Shown: positions 26,951 through 36,334, counted from the stretch's first letter. The stretch: DNA of 64,000 nt from Chloroflexota bacterium (GCA_023473795.1 JAMCYS010000023.1:27529-91528), one strand, 5' to 3'. A program made the numbers and translations. The notes: a model not told the origin generated them from the letters alone.

Positions 26951-27567
26951 TGCGCGAACTGTCGCTACACATCCTGGACGTGCTCCAGAACTCTCTCGAG
27001 GCAGGGGCAAGTGCGGTCGCCCTCAGCCTAGAGGAGAGTACGACTCTGGACCAAATGGTGATCGAGGTGGCGGATAACGGCAAGGGCATGGCCCCGGAAG
27101 TCGCCCGGCGGGCGAGCGACCCGTTCTACACGTCACGCACCACGCGGCGCGTGGGCCTCGGCCTGCCGCTTCTTGCGGCCGCCTGCGAGCGAAGCGCGGG
27201 ACAGCTCAAAATCGCATCGACGGTTGGCGTTGGCACCACTGTCACGGCCACTCTGCAGCTCAGCAATATCGACCGCGCGCCCTTGGGCGATATGGCCGAG
27301 ACGGTCCTCAGCGTGGTTCTGCACCAGCCGCCGGTGCACCTGCACTACCGCCATCAAGTGGACGGCAGGACGTTTTCTATTGACTCAGCCGCCTTCAGGC
27401 GCGAACTCGGGGGCGTGCCGGTTTCTCACCCGTCGGTGCTGCGTTGGCTGCGCGAGTACCTGGCTGAAGGCGAGGCGAGTCTCTACGTAGAAGGAGATGG
27501 AGATGCCGAGAGTACGCAGCATGGAGGAGTTGCGGCGTCTGAAGGAAGAGGCGCAGCGCGACATTAG
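26950..27567 (+). CDS. Stand-alone GHKL ATPase (histidine-kinase-like)
   Basis: The 205-residue protein is an ATP-binding HATPase domain without a dimerisation/phosphotransfer domain. The N-box is LHILDVLQNSLEAGASAV, G1 is EVADNGKGM and the lid reads TRRVGLGLPLLAAACERSAG. The carboxyl quarter is unlike known kinases. It overlaps the following [2Fe-2S] gene by about 65 bp. Such ATPases sit between the E and F subunit genes of several bifurcating hydrogenase clusters; a regulatory function is assumed but unproven. Confidence 0.78.
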   Translation: MRELSLHILDVLQNSLEAGASAVALSLEESTTLDQMVIEVADNGKGMAPEVARRASDPFYTSRTTRRVGLGLPLLAAACERSAGQLKIASTVGVGTTVTATLQLSNIDRAPLGDMAETVLSVVLHQPPVHLHYRHQVDGRTFSIDSAAFRRELGGVPVSHPSVLRWLREYLAEGEASLYVEGDGDAESTQHGGVAASEGRGAARH

Positions 27568-27880
27568 GGTACGATTGGATACCGGCACCAAGATCACGAT
27601 AGGCATGGGTACCTGCGGCATCGCCGCGGGCGCTCGGGAGGTGATGCACGCCATCCTGGACGAACTGCAGGCGCGCGACATAGAGGCCCACGTTACCACC
27701 GTGGGCTGCATCGGCATGTGCGTGCGTGAGCCGCTGGTCGACGTGCAGCAGGCTGGCGGGCCGCGCATAACCTACGGCAACGTCAAACCAGCAATGGTGC
27801 CTCGCCTGATCGAGGAACACCTGATCAACGGCCGCATCGTCGAGGAGTGGGTGGTGGCGAAGAGCTCGGCCGCGTCGTAG
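27503..27880 (+). CDS. Small thioredoxin-like [2Fe-2S] ferredoxin-domain protein
   Basis: From the ATG at 27503 (AAGGAG seven bases upstream; ATG 27497 also possible) the 125-residue protein has a thioredoxin-like ferredoxin fold. Motifs are GTCGIAAGAREV and VGCIGMCVREPLVDV. Three cysteines are visible where four-cysteine relatives have another. This family regularly separates the E and F genes in NAD-linked hydrogenase operons. It probably serves as an additional electron-entry module. Confidence 0.8.
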   Translation: MPRVRSMEELRRLKEEAQRDIRVRLDTGTKITIGMGTCGIAAGAREVMHAILDELQARDIEAHVTTVGCIGMCVREPLVDVQQAGGPRITYGNVKPAMVPRLIEEHLINGRIVEEWVVAKSSAAS

Positions 27881-27941
27881 GCGGCCGTACCGCGGGGCCG
27901 CGGAGCACAGCCTTCACCCTGCGTGGCTAGGAGGAGCAAGC

Positions 27942-30900
27942 ATGGCGGAACCCTTCTACCGGGCTCACGTCCTGGTCTGTGGCGGCACCGGCTGTACCGC
28001 CTCGGAATCCAGGGATGTGTTCCAGGCCCTTGGCGTCGAGATAGCGCACGCCGGTTTGGCCGACGAAGTGCGCGTAGTGCATACCGGCTGCAGGGGCTTC
28101 TGCGCCATGGGGCCGGTGATGATCATCTACCCCGACGGCATCTTCTACTGCCAGGTGCAGGCGAGAGACGTGCCGACGATAGTCGCCGAGACCCTCACCA
28201 AAGGGCGCGTGGTGGAGCGTCTCACCTACAGAGAGCCGACTACCGCCAAGGCCCTGCCTTTCTACAACGACATCCCCTTCTACGGCAAGCAGCTGCGTAT
28301 CGCCTTGCGCAACTGCGGCACGATCAACCCGGAAGTCATAGAGGAATACATCGCGCGGGATGGTTACACGGCGCTTGCCAGAGTGCTCAGCGAGATGACG
28401 CCCGGCGAGATCATCGCTTCCGTCAAAGCCGCGGGGTTGCGCGGCCGCGGCGGGGCGGGCTTCCTCACCGGCCTCAAATGGGAGCTCTGCCAGAAGGTTC
28501 CCAGCGATACGAAGTACCTGATCTGCAATGCGGACGAGGGCGACCCGGGGGCCTTCATGGATCGCTCGATCCTGGAGGGCGACCCGCATAGCGTTCTCGA
28601 AGGCATGCTGATCGCGGGCTACGCCATCGGCGCCACCGAAGGCTACATCTATTGCCGAGCCGAATACCCGCTGGCGATTCAACGACTAGAGATCGCCATC
28701 CAACAGGGGCACGACTACGGCTTCCTGGGCGAGAACATCCTGGGCAGCGACTTCAGCTTCGACCTTCACGTGAAGCAAGGGGCGGGCGCTTTTGTCTGCG
28801 GCGAAGAAACGGCGCTGATCGCCTCCGTCGAGGGCCGGCGCGGCGAGCCGCGGCCCCGGCCTCCTTTCCCAGCTGCGTCCGGCCTTTGGGGCAAACCCAC
28901 GAATATCAACAACGTCGAGACCTGGGCCAATGTGCCGCCGATTATCCTGCGAGGCCACGAGTGGTTCGCCAGCATCGGCACCGAGCGGAGCAAAGGCACC
29001 AAAGTCTTCGCCCTGACCGGCAAGATCAACAACACGGGCCTGGTCGAGGTGCCAATGGGCATCACGGTGGGCGATATTGTCTTCGACATAGGTGGCGGCA
29101 TTCCACGCAAGAAGCGCTTCAAGGCGGTGCAGACCGGCGGTCCACTGGGCGGCTGCCTTCCGGCAGAACACCTCAACACGCCGGTCGACTACGACTCGCT
29201 CACCGCCGCGGGGGCAACCATGGGCTCGGGTGGCATGATCGTCGTCGACGAAGACACCTGCATGGTCGAGCTCTCCAAGTTCTTCCTCACGTTCGCCACT
29301 GCCGAGTCCTGCGGCCAGTGCACCCCCTGTCGCGTCGGGGGCAAGGAGCTGTTGCAGATCCTGACCCGCATTACAGAGGGCAACGGCACACTGGAGGACC
29401 TTGACCAAATCGACGACATCGCCAAGGTGATGGCCGACGGTTCGCTCTGCGCTCTCGGCAAGCTTACACCGAGCCCCGTTCTGAGCACCCTGCGCTACTT
29501 CAAGGATGAGTATCTGGCCCACATCCTGGACAAACGCTGCCCGGCCGGCACCTGCAAAGCGCTGGTGCGAGCTAAATGCGTTAGCGCCTGCCCCGCGGGG
29601 GTCGATACGCCGGCTTACGTGGCGCTCGTCGGCCAGGGCGAGACCCAGCGCGCCCTCGAGATCCACCGCGAGCGCAACCCATTCGCCATGATCTGCGGGC
29701 GGGTCTGCCCTGCCTTCTGCGAGCGGCGCTGCCGCCGGGGAGAGGTGGACGAGGCGGTCTCCATTCGTCTGATCAAGCGCTATATGGGCGACGCCGAAAT
29801 GGAGCAGCCCTGGACACCGCCGCCGCTGGAGGGACCCAAACTCGAGAAGGTAGCCGTGGTCGGGTCAGGCCCCGCCGGCCTGACGGCGGCCCTACGGCTG
29901 GCTCAACTGGGCTACAGGGTCAAGGTCTTCGAGGCTCTGCCGGTGCCCGGCGGCATGTTGGCGGTGGGCATCCCCGCCTACCGTCTGCCCAAGGAAATCC
30001 TCAAGGCTGAGGTAGACAACATCCGGCGGGCGGGAGTGGACATCGAGTGCAACAAGGCGCTTGGCCGCGATTTCACCGTGGCCGGCCTGAATGAACAGGG
30101 CTACGCGGCCGTGGTGCTGGCCATCGGCGCCCACAAGAGCCGGAAGCTGGGGCTGGCCGGTGAAGAGAAGCAGGGTTTCCTCGCGGGGACCGACTTCCTG
30201 CGGGAGATCGCGCTGGGAGGACGCCCCGACGTGGCCGGGAAACGAGTTGCCGTCGTCGGCGGCGGCGATGTCGCAATCGACGTCGCCCGTTCGGCCTGGC
30301 GCCTGGGCGCGAGCGAGGTGCACGTGGTGTACCGCCGTACGCGCGAGGACATGCCCGCTTACGCGGAGGAGATTGCCGCGGCCGAAGCGGAAGGCACCCG
30401 ATTCCACGTGCTGGTGAACCCCACTGCCGTGCTGGGCAATGGCAAGGTGGAGGGTCTGCTGCTGCAGCGCCAGGCGCTGGGGGAGTTCGACGTTGGCGCT
30501 CGCCGCAAGCCGGTGCCAATGCCCGGCAGCGAGTATCCACTGGCCTGCGACGTCGTTATCCCGGCCATTGGTCAGGTGAGCGACGTTTCTTGCCTGGCAG
30601 ACGAGCAGACGATCCAAACGACGCGCGGGGGCACGCTGGTGGTTGGCCACAACCTGGCCACGACCCTGCCGGGCGTCTTCGCCGCCGGGGACGCCGTCTC
30701 AGGGCCAGCGACGGTCGTGCAGGCGGTCGCCCAGGGTAACGAGGCGGCGATCGCGGTATACAACTACCTCACCGGTCAGAGCGTGACGGCCGCCGAGAAA
30801 CTGGGCGGCTACCACCACGTCGACCTGACCTACGATGTGACGCTATACGCGGAGGCCAAACGAGTCGAGAATGCGGAGTTGCCGCCGGAGCTGCGCCGGG

Positions 30901-30986
30901 GCAACTTCGCGGAGATCGAGCTCGGCTTGCCGGCAGCGGCGGCGCGCGAGGAATCGCATCGCTGCCTGCATTGCGACCTAGAGTAG
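27942..30986 (+). CDS. hoxF: HoxF/NuoF fused to a GltD/NfnB-like FAD-NAD(P)H oxidoreductase
   Basis: The 1014-residue fusion starts with a [2Fe-2S] domain (Cys13, 18, 50, 54). The NuoF core follows: FMN motif GLRGRGGAGF near 166-174, CNADEGDPGAF near 195, an SLBB segment, and the [4Fe-4S] site CGQCTPC near 456 with a late Cys near 502. Instead of a ferredoxin tail it continues with a GltD-type cysteine helix domain (CVSACPAG, CGRVCPAFCERRC) and two Rossmann folds (GSGPAG near 640 for FAD; GGGDVAID with VVYRRTREDMPA near 771 for NADPH). NAD(H) and NADP(H) could both be substrates. A NuoG-like gene follows 22 bp downstream. Confidence 0.9.
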   Translation: MAEPFYRAHVLVCGGTGCTASESRDVFQALGVEIAHAGLADEVRVVHTGCRGFCAMGPVMIIYPDGIFYCQVQARDVPTIVAETLTKGRVVERLTYREPTTAKALPFYNDIPFYGKQLRIALRNCGTINPEVIEEYIARDGYTALARVLSEMTPGEIIASVKAAGLRGRGGAGFLTGLKWELCQKVPSDTKYLICNADEGDPGAFMDRSILEGDPHSVLEGMLIAGYAIGATEGYIYCRAEYPLAIQRLEIAIQQGHDYGFLGENILGSDFSFDLHVKQGAGAFVCGEETALIASVEGRRGEPRPRPPFPAASGLWGKPTNINNVETWANVPPIILRGHEWFASIGTERSKGTKVFALTGKINNTGLVEVPMGITVGDIVFDIGGGIPRKKRFKAVQTGGPLGGCLPAEHLNTPVDYDSLTAAGATMGSGGMIVVDEDTCMVELSKFFLTFATAESCGQCTPCRVGGKELLQILTRITEGNGTLEDLDQIDDIAKVMADGSLCALGKLTPSPVLSTLRYFKDEYLAHILDKRCPAGTCKALVRAKCVSACPAGVDTPAYVALVGQGETQRALEIHRERNPFAMICGRVCPAFCERRCRRGEVDEAVSIRLIKRYMGDAEMEQPWTPPPLEGPKLEKVAVVGSGPAGLTAALRLAQLGYRVKVFEALPVPGGMLAVGIPAYRLPKEILKAEVDNIRRAGVDIECNKALGRDFTVAGLNEQGYAAVVLAIGAHKSRKLGLAGEEKQGFLAGTDFLREIALGGRPDVAGKRVAVVGGGDVAIDVARSAWRLGASEVHVVYRRTREDMPAYAEEIAAAEAEGTRFHVLVNPTAVLGNGKVEGLLLQRQALGEFDVGARRKPVPMPGSEYPLACDVVIPAIGQVSDVSCLADEQTIQTTRGGTLVVGHNLATTLPGVFAAGDAVSGPATVVQAVAQGNEAAIAVYNYLTGQSVTAAEKLGGYHHVDLTYDVTLYAEAKRVENAELPPELRRGNFAEIELGLPAAAAREESHRCLHCDLE

Positions 30987-31008
30987 CGCGAGGGGAGGTG
31001 AGAAGACC

Positions 31009-33066
31009 ATGGAAGAGATCACCCTCACCATAGACGGCAGCGAGGCCAGAGGGCGACGAGGCGATACGATCCTCAACGTGTGCGAACGCAACGGCATCGA
31101 CGTACCGACGCTGTGCCACTTCCCGGGGCTGGGGGACATCGGCGCTTGCCGGCTATGCCTGGTGGAGATCGTAGGCGCACGCGGCCTCACCACCGCCTGC
31201 ACGACGCCTGCCTCCACCGGTATGGTGGTCAAGACCAATACTCCGGCGATCAACGCCCTACGCCGGGCAACGATCGAACTGCTCTTTGCCGAACGCAATC
31301 ACCAGTGCCCCTATTGCGAAATGAGCTCCGACTGCGAGCTGCAGAAACTTGGCTACCGTTTCGGCATCGACACAGTGCGCTACGCGGCGATGAATCCCAA
31401 GCTGAATGTGGACGCGTCCAGCCCGTACTTCGTGCTTGACCACGATCGTTGTGTTCTCTGCCGGCGTTGCGTGCGTACCTGCGCCGAGATTGCCGGCATT
31501 AGCGCCATTGGCTTCAAGGACCGCGGCGCAAAGACCCTCGTCGCCTTCGATCTGGACGCGCAAGCGGCCGATTCGTCCTGCGAGGCTTGCGGCACGTGCG
31601 TGCAGGTGTGTCCTACGGGCGCCCTCTTCGACAAACGCAGCGCCTACAAAGGTCACCTGGCGGACTGCGCTCGTGTTGCCACCAGTTGCCAGCAGTGCTC
31701 CCTGGGCTGTGCTACACAGGGCGTGTCCAGAGGCCGAACGGTGCTGCGCGTGGATGGCGATTTCAACGGGGCGCCGAACTACGGCCTACTCTGCGCCAAG
31801 GGCCGCTATGAGGCCCTGCGTCCGGCAGGCACTAGGTACAGCGCGCCCCTGATCCGCCAGAACGGCGAACTGCACGAGGCCAGCTGGGAGGCAGCGCTCG
31901 ACCTGGTCGCGGCCAAACTCAAGGAAGCCAAGCAGGAAGTCGGTTCGAAGTCGGTGGTCGGTCTGGCCACACCCTGGGCGAGCAACGAAATGCTCTACCT
32001 CATGGACTGGATTTTCCGGGCCGGCTTCGGGGTGGTGTTCGCGGTGGCCGGTGCCGACGAGGCGCTGAACCGAGCCGCGGCAGTGCAAACGGTTACCGGG
32101 GGCAGCGCAGCGGCGGAAGCCGACTTCGACGCCGTGCGGCGCGCCGACTTCGTGCTCTTGCTGGGTGCGGACCCGGCGAAGACGCACCCCGTGCTAGCCG
32201 GCCTGCTGCGCCGCCGCGTTAATCGCGGTGACGCCCGCTTGGCCATCGTCGGCGCCGCCGGTAACGCGTTGGGCCGGCTGGCCTGCCTGTACTTGGCACC
32301 GCGGCCGGGCAGCGAAGGGGTCATCGTCAACGGTTTCCTGAAGTCGATATTGGCGGAGGGCTTGGCTCACAGCCATTTGCCCCCCAAACTGGCGGGACAG
32401 TTGGCGCCGTATACGCCGGAAGCGGTCGCCGCCATCACCGGACTAGCCGCAGGGGAAATTGGTTTGCTGGCGCGCAACCTGGCCAGCGCCAGGAGGCCGC
32501 TCGTCATTTACGGCGGCCCCTATCTCGCCAGCGCCGAGCTGGCCAGCTCGGCCGTCAGCCTTGGCCTGGTCGCCGGTGGCATCGACGGCCGGAGGGTGCC
32601 GGCCCTCGGTCTGTCACTGGCCCCCAACGGCACCGCGGCCGCCCACTTGGCGGACGGCCACGGCCTGTACGCTTTGGCCAACGCCGCCGCGGTCTTCGCC
32701 GCACTAGGCGACGGGCCGGATGGCCAAGTCGTCAACAGCCTAAGGGTAACCGAGTTTCTCGCGGTCATGGCCGCCTATCCCTCGCCACTGAGCGGACGCG
32801 CCGACGTTATCTTGCCGGCCCCCACCTGGGCAGAGCGGCACGGCACTTTTCTGGCCGGTGACGGCAACCGGCGTGATGTGGCTAGTCTGATCCCTGGCCC
32901 GGCCGGAATGCCGTCAGAGATGGAAACGCTGGCGGCGCTGGGGGCTAGGCTGGGCGCGGCCGCCAGCTTCGCGGATGAGTATCTAGCCGCCAAAGTGGAG
33001 CTGGCTTTGGCATTACCGGGCGCTGACCCACTGCGCGCGGCGCCTGTCTTCGTCGACTACCTGTAG
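31009..33066 (+). CDS. NuoG-like iron-sulfur subunit (HoxU plus molybdopterin-type domain)
   Basis: The 685-residue subunit opens with the complex I 75-kDa array: a [2Fe-2S] site (Cys36, 47, 50, 64), a His-ligated cluster (His98, Cys100, 103, 109), and two [4Fe-4S] clusters in DRCVLCRRCVRTC and SSCEACGTCVQVC. A further site, CQQCSLGC with LLCAKGRY, begins a molybdopterin-oxidoreductase-like domain (about 225-650). That domain lacks an obvious metal-binding Cys/Sec, so it is probably structural, as in NuoG. It is longer than plain HoxU (about 240 residues). It wires HoxEF to the hydrogenase module. Confidence 0.9.
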   Translation: MEEITLTIDGSEARGRRGDTILNVCERNGIDVPTLCHFPGLGDIGACRLCLVEIVGARGLTTACTTPASTGMVVKTNTPAINALRRATIELLFAERNHQCPYCEMSSDCELQKLGYRFGIDTVRYAAMNPKLNVDASSPYFVLDHDRCVLCRRCVRTCAEIAGISAIGFKDRGAKTLVAFDLDAQAADSSCEACGTCVQVCPTGALFDKRSAYKGHLADCARVATSCQQCSLGCATQGVSRGRTVLRVDGDFNGAPNYGLLCAKGRYEALRPAGTRYSAPLIRQNGELHEASWEAALDLVAAKLKEAKQEVGSKSVVGLATPWASNEMLYLMDWIFRAGFGVVFAVAGADEALNRAAAVQTVTGGSAAAEADFDAVRRADFVLLLGADPAKTHPVLAGLLRRRVNRGDARLAIVGAAGNALGRLACLYLAPRPGSEGVIVNGFLKSILAEGLAHSHLPPKLAGQLAPYTPEAVAAITGLAAGEIGLLARNLASARRPLVIYGGPYLASAELASSAVSLGLVAGGIDGRRVPALGLSLAPNGTAAAHLADGHGLYALANAAAVFAALGDGPDGQVVNSLRVTEFLAVMAAYPSPLSGRADVILPAPTWAERHGTFLAGDGNRRDVASLIPGPAGMPSEMETLAALGARLGAAASFADEYLAAKVELALALPGADPLRAAPVFVDYL

Positions 33067-33076
33067 GAGCTGCACA

Positions 33077-33613
33077 ATGGCTAAGGTCAAGATCGCCTCC
33101 GAGTGGCTTACCGGTTGCGCTGGCTGCCACATGTCGCTACTCGACCTTGACGAGCGCCTGGTCCGGCTCGCCGAGGCAATCGAGATCACCTCCAGCCCAA
33201 TCACGGACCTCAAGCATACCCACGACGTTGTCGTGGGCATCCTCGAAGGGTGCGTGGCCAACAGCGCCAACGTGGATGTCGCCAAGCAGATGCGCCAGAA
33301 CTGCCAGATACTGGTCGCTCTGGGCGACTGCGCCTGCCTGGGAGGCGTGCCAACTATGCGCAATCCCCTCAGTTGCGAGGAGGTGTTGCGGCGCGCCTAC
33401 GTTGAGACCGAGAGCACCGTCGACGGGGCGATCCCTGACGACGACGAGTTGGCTTGTCTGCTGAGCCAGGTGCGGCCGGTGCACGAGGTAGTGAAGGTGG
33501 ACGTCAGCCTGCCCGGCTGCCCACCGTCAGCCGATGCCATCTACTTCGCCCTGAGCGAGTTGCTTGCCGGCCGCATCCCCGTGATCGCGGGAGATAACCT
33601 GCGCTACGACTGA
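33077..33613 (+). CDS. hoxY: [NiFe] hydrogenase small subunit (HoxY type)
   Basis: The 178-residue subunit holds the proximal [4Fe-4S] cluster. Cys14 and Cys17 lie in TGCAGCH, then [10 protein letters not shown] near residue 86 and PGCPPSAD near 148. No twin-arginine signal or second iron-sulfur domain is present, so it is a cytoplasmic group-3-type small subunit. It is 10 bp after the NuoG-like gene and 13 bp before the large subunit. Confidence 0.93.
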   Translation: MAKVKIASEWLTGCAGCHMSLLDLDERLVRLAEAIEITSSPITDLKHTHDVVVGILEGCVANSANVDVAKQMRQNCQILVALGDCACLGGVPTMRNPLSCEEVLRRAYVETESTVDGAIPDDDELACLLSQVRPVHEVVKVDVSLPGCPPSADAIYFALSELLAGRIPVIAGDNLRYD

Positions 33614-33626
33614 GGGAGGTGCACAC

Positions 33627-35048
33627 GTGGGCAGCAAGATAACCATCGAACCGGTCACTCGTATCGAGGGCCACGCCAAGGTAACGATCCACGTCGACGA
33701 CGCGGGCAAGGTGACCCAGGCGCGGATGCACGTCAACGAGTTTCGCGGCTTCGAGAAGTTCTGCGAGGGCCGCATGTTCTTCGAGATGCCGCAGATTACG
33801 CCGCGCATTTGCGGCATTTGCCCCGTCAGTCACCACCTCACCGCGGCTAAGGCCTGCGACGCCGTGCTCGGCGTCACCATTCCCCGGCCGGCGGCCCTCA
33901 TTCGCGAACTCATGCACATGGGCCAGTATATTCAGTCACATTCGATGCACTTCTTCCACCTGGCGGGCCCCGACCTGGTGTTCGGCTTCGACGCCCCGCC
34001 CGAGCAGCGCAACGTCCTGGGCATCGTCCAGGCCAACCCCGAGCTGGCGATGAAAGCGGTGTGGCTGCGCAAGTTCGGCCAGGAGATCATCGCCAAGACG
34101 GCCGGTCGCCGCATCCACGGTAACGGGGCCGTGCCGGGTGGCGTCAACAAGGTCATCACTCCGAGCGAGCGAGAGGAGATGCTGAAGGGGATCCCGACCG
34201 CCCTCTCGCACCTTTCCGAGGGCATCGCTATCATCCGTGCCTGGGCAGAGGCCAACCAGAGCACGGTCGAGGAGTTCGCCAACTTCGACTCTGGCTACCT
34301 GGGGCTGGTACAGCCGGACGGCGCGCTGGAGTTGTACGACGGCAGGCTACGCCTGGTTGGCAAGAAGGGCGAGGTTCTGGAAGAACAGCGAGACCCGGCC
34401 GACTACCTGTCGTTCATTGGCGAGAAAGTCGAACCATGGTCGTACCTGAAGTTTCCCTTCTACAAGGCGCTCGGTTACCCGGAGGGCTCCTACCGGGTAG
34501 GGCCGCTGGCGAGGCTCAACGTGGCCAGCAGAATCACCACCCCCCAGGCGCATCAGGAATGGGAGCGCTACCGCTCCGTGAAGCACGGCGAGCCTATCAC
34601 GGGCTCGCTCTACTACCATTACGCCCGCCTAATCGAGGCTGTCTACGCGGTCGAGCGAGCGGAGCAAATCCTGGCGGACCCGGATATCCTCTCCAACGAC
34701 TTACTGGCGGAGTCAGACCACTACAACGAACAGGGGGTTGGCTGCATAGAGGCGCCGCGCGGCACCCTGCTGCACCATTACTGGGTGGACAGGGACGGCA
34801 AGCTAACTGGGGTGAACCTCATCGTCGCCACCGGGCACAACAATATCTCGATGAACAGGGCCGTGCAGTCGGTCGCCGAGCGTTATGTCGATGGCTCACA
34901 CCTGACTGAGGGTATGCTCAACCGGGTAGAAGCGGCCATTCGCTGCTATGACCCCTGTCTCTCTTGCTCGACCCACGCCATCGGCCGCATGCCGCTGGCC
35001 GTCGAACTGCACGGTCCAAACGGCCTGTTGCAGAGGGTGGAGCGCTAG
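33627..35048 (+). CDS. hoxH: [NiFe] hydrogenase large subunit (HoxH type)
   Basis: The 473-residue catalytic subunit binds the NiFe(CN)2CO centre through Cys62/Cys65 ([11 protein letters not shown]) and Cys444/Cys447 (DPCLSCSTH). A 23-residue tail after His450 marks the site cut by the maturation protease encoded at 23239. The amino end [14 protein letters not shown] is the usual L0 motif. Overall the enzyme reads as a soluble group 3 (Hox/NAD-linked) hydrogenase. Accessory hypABCDEF genes are not in the window. Confidence 0.95.
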   Translation: MGSKITIEPVTRIEGHAKVTIHVDDAGKVTQARMHVNEFRGFEKFCEGRMFFEMPQITPRICGICPVSHHLTAAKACDAVLGVTIPRPAALIRELMHMGQYIQSHSMHFFHLAGPDLVFGFDAPPEQRNVLGIVQANPELAMKAVWLRKFGQEIIAKTAGRRIHGNGAVPGGVNKVITPSEREEMLKGIPTALSHLSEGIAIIRAWAEANQSTVEEFANFDSGYLGLVQPDGALELYDGRLRLVGKKGEVLEEQRDPADYLSFIGEKVEPWSYLKFPFYKALGYPEGSYRVGPLARLNVASRITTPQAHQEWERYRSVKHGEPITGSLYYHYARLIEAVYAVERAEQILADPDILSNDLLAESDHYNEQGVGCIEAPRGTLLHHYWVDRDGKLTGVNLIVATGHNNISMNRAVQSVAERYVDGSHLTEGMLNRVEAAIRCYDPCLSCSTHAIGRMPLAVELHGPNGLLQRVER

Positions 35049-35073
35049 TCGCCCCGACCAGCCAGGGATTACC

Positions 35074-35102
35074 GAGGGCAGGCCCATCGCGAGCCTGCCC
35101 TC
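35074..35102 (+). terminator. Hairpin after the hydrogenase operon
   Basis: A perfect 10-bp stem (35074-35083 with 35093-35102) and 9-base loop lie 25 bp after hoxH and before the convergent deacetylase gene. The tail is only weakly T-rich (TCATTCATT region), so efficiency is uncertain. Confidence 0.6.
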
Positions 35103-35153
35103 ATTCATTCCCAAGCTCAGGTGGCGCGAAGACCCGAGCGATGCCGCGCCGGG

Positions 35154-36245
35154 TCACCGGCCGTCCGTTGGCTCCGTCAACGCCCCTCGCTCGCGCAAGT
35201 ACGCCACTTCGCCGCGCACCTGAGCAAGCGCCTCCGGCGTGGCTGATGGCGATTGGTCTTCCTCTCGCCATTGTCGCATCCTGCCAAGCGCAGCCGGCGG
35301 CGCTCCCGCTATTGCCGCGAGGAACACCGCCCAACAGCGGGCCACTGACTCCGGTTTGTAGCCGCCGCCCGCGACGAGCACTAACCGGCCGGCGCACAGT
35401 TCGTGCGCCAGGCTGTGGACGGCGTCTCCCAGCCTGGCGTAGGCAGCCAGACTGAGCCCCAGCCGCACCAGCGTGTCGCCGTGGTGACCGTCCGCGCCGG
35501 CTTGGACGAAGAGCAGTTCCGGATGGAAAGCCTGCAGGCGGGGCAGCGCGGCCTCGCCCAGCGCCACGAAGAAGGCCCCGTCGCCAGCCGCCTTGGGCAG
35601 GGGCAGGTTAAGATTGTAGCCCTCGCCTGCCCCCCGCCCTGTTTCCTCCAGAGTACCAGACCGCGGGTAGAAGCGGCCGTCGTAACGATGCAAAGAGACG
35701 GTCAACGCTGGCTCATCGTAGAAGACGCTCTCCGTGCCGTCGCCGTGGTGCCCATCGCAGTCAAGTATGGCGATGCGTCGCACGCCATACTCTTTCTGCA
35801 GCACTCTCACCGCCACGGCTACGTCGTTGAAGACGCAGAACCCGCCCGCGCGGTCGCGACGGGCGTGGTGCAGACCGCCGCCGGGGTTGAAGGCGTGTTG
35901 CACGGAGCCGTTGGCGACGAGCCGCGCCGCCAGCAGCGTTCCCCCGACCGCCAGGCGAGCCCGTCTCAGGACTCCGCGGTAGGCGGGTGTATCGCCGTAG
36001 TCGAGATAGCCGCTCCCCGCCTCGTCCATGCGCTTGACGAAGTCAATGTACGCTTGGTCGTGCACCAGCAGGAGGTCGTCGTCGCCCGCGGGCTCCTGGC
36101 GGTACGTCCGCAGATAGTCCGGGAAGAAACCAAGCTCTGCCAGCGTCTCCCTGGCCAGGGCGTAGCGCCGCCAGGGGTCGCGCAAGCGCGAGAAACCGCG
36201 CCCTTCGTAGACTTCGTGATGGACGTAGGCGGTCGGCCTAGTCAC
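35154..36245 (-). CDS. Histone-deacetylase/AcuC-family deacetylase
   Basis: The 363-residue arginase-fold zinc hydrolase shows GGLHHAR (catalytic His pair), LDCDGHHGDGT (zinc Asp and His, usually LDIDAHHGDG), QAGADGHHGDTL (third zinc Asp) and a late GGGY tyrosine. Such enzymes deacetylate proteins (AcuC with acetyl-CoA synthetase), polyamines or small amides. No acs gene is nearby. It converges on the hydrogenase operon and diverges from the DUF554 gene. Confidence 0.88.
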   Translation of the reverse strand: MTRPTAYVHHEVYEGRGFSRLRDPWRRYALARETLAELGFFPDYLRTYRQEPAGDDDLLLVHDQAYIDFVKRMDEAGSGYLDYGDTPAYRGVLRRARLAVGGTLLAARLVANGSVQHAFNPGGGLHHARRDRAGGFCVFNDVAVAVRVLQKEYGVRRIAILDCDGHHGDGTESVFYDEPALTVSLHRYDGRFYPRSGTLEETGRGAGEGYNLNLPLPKAAGDGAFFVALGEAALPRLQAFHPELLFVQAGADGHHGDTLVRLGLSLAAYARLGDAVHSLAHELCAGRLVLVAGGGYKPESVARCWAVFLAAIAGAPPAALGRMRQWREEDQSPSATPEALAQVRGEVAYLRERGALTEPTDGR

Positions 36246-36273
36246 CCGCGACTCCCTGCCCGTTCGACCTGGC

Positions 36274-36303
36274 TTGTGTCGTCCGTCCGGCTGCTGCTAT
36301 AAT
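36274..36303 (+). promoter_or_regulatory. Promoter of the DUF554 gene
   Basis: TTGTGT (36274-36279), 18 bp, TATAAT (36298-36303) with a TG extension before the -10. The TTG start is about 31 bp downstream. Confidence 0.55.
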
Positions 36304-36334
36304 CGGCCCCACTTCACCAACGGAGCCACGGTCT

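Noticed and set aside
26447..33066. Part of respiratory complex I (nuoEFG)
   Set aside because: The set is followed directly by [NiFe] hydrogenase subunits and has no membrane-arm genes, so it is a hydrogenase diaphorase part.
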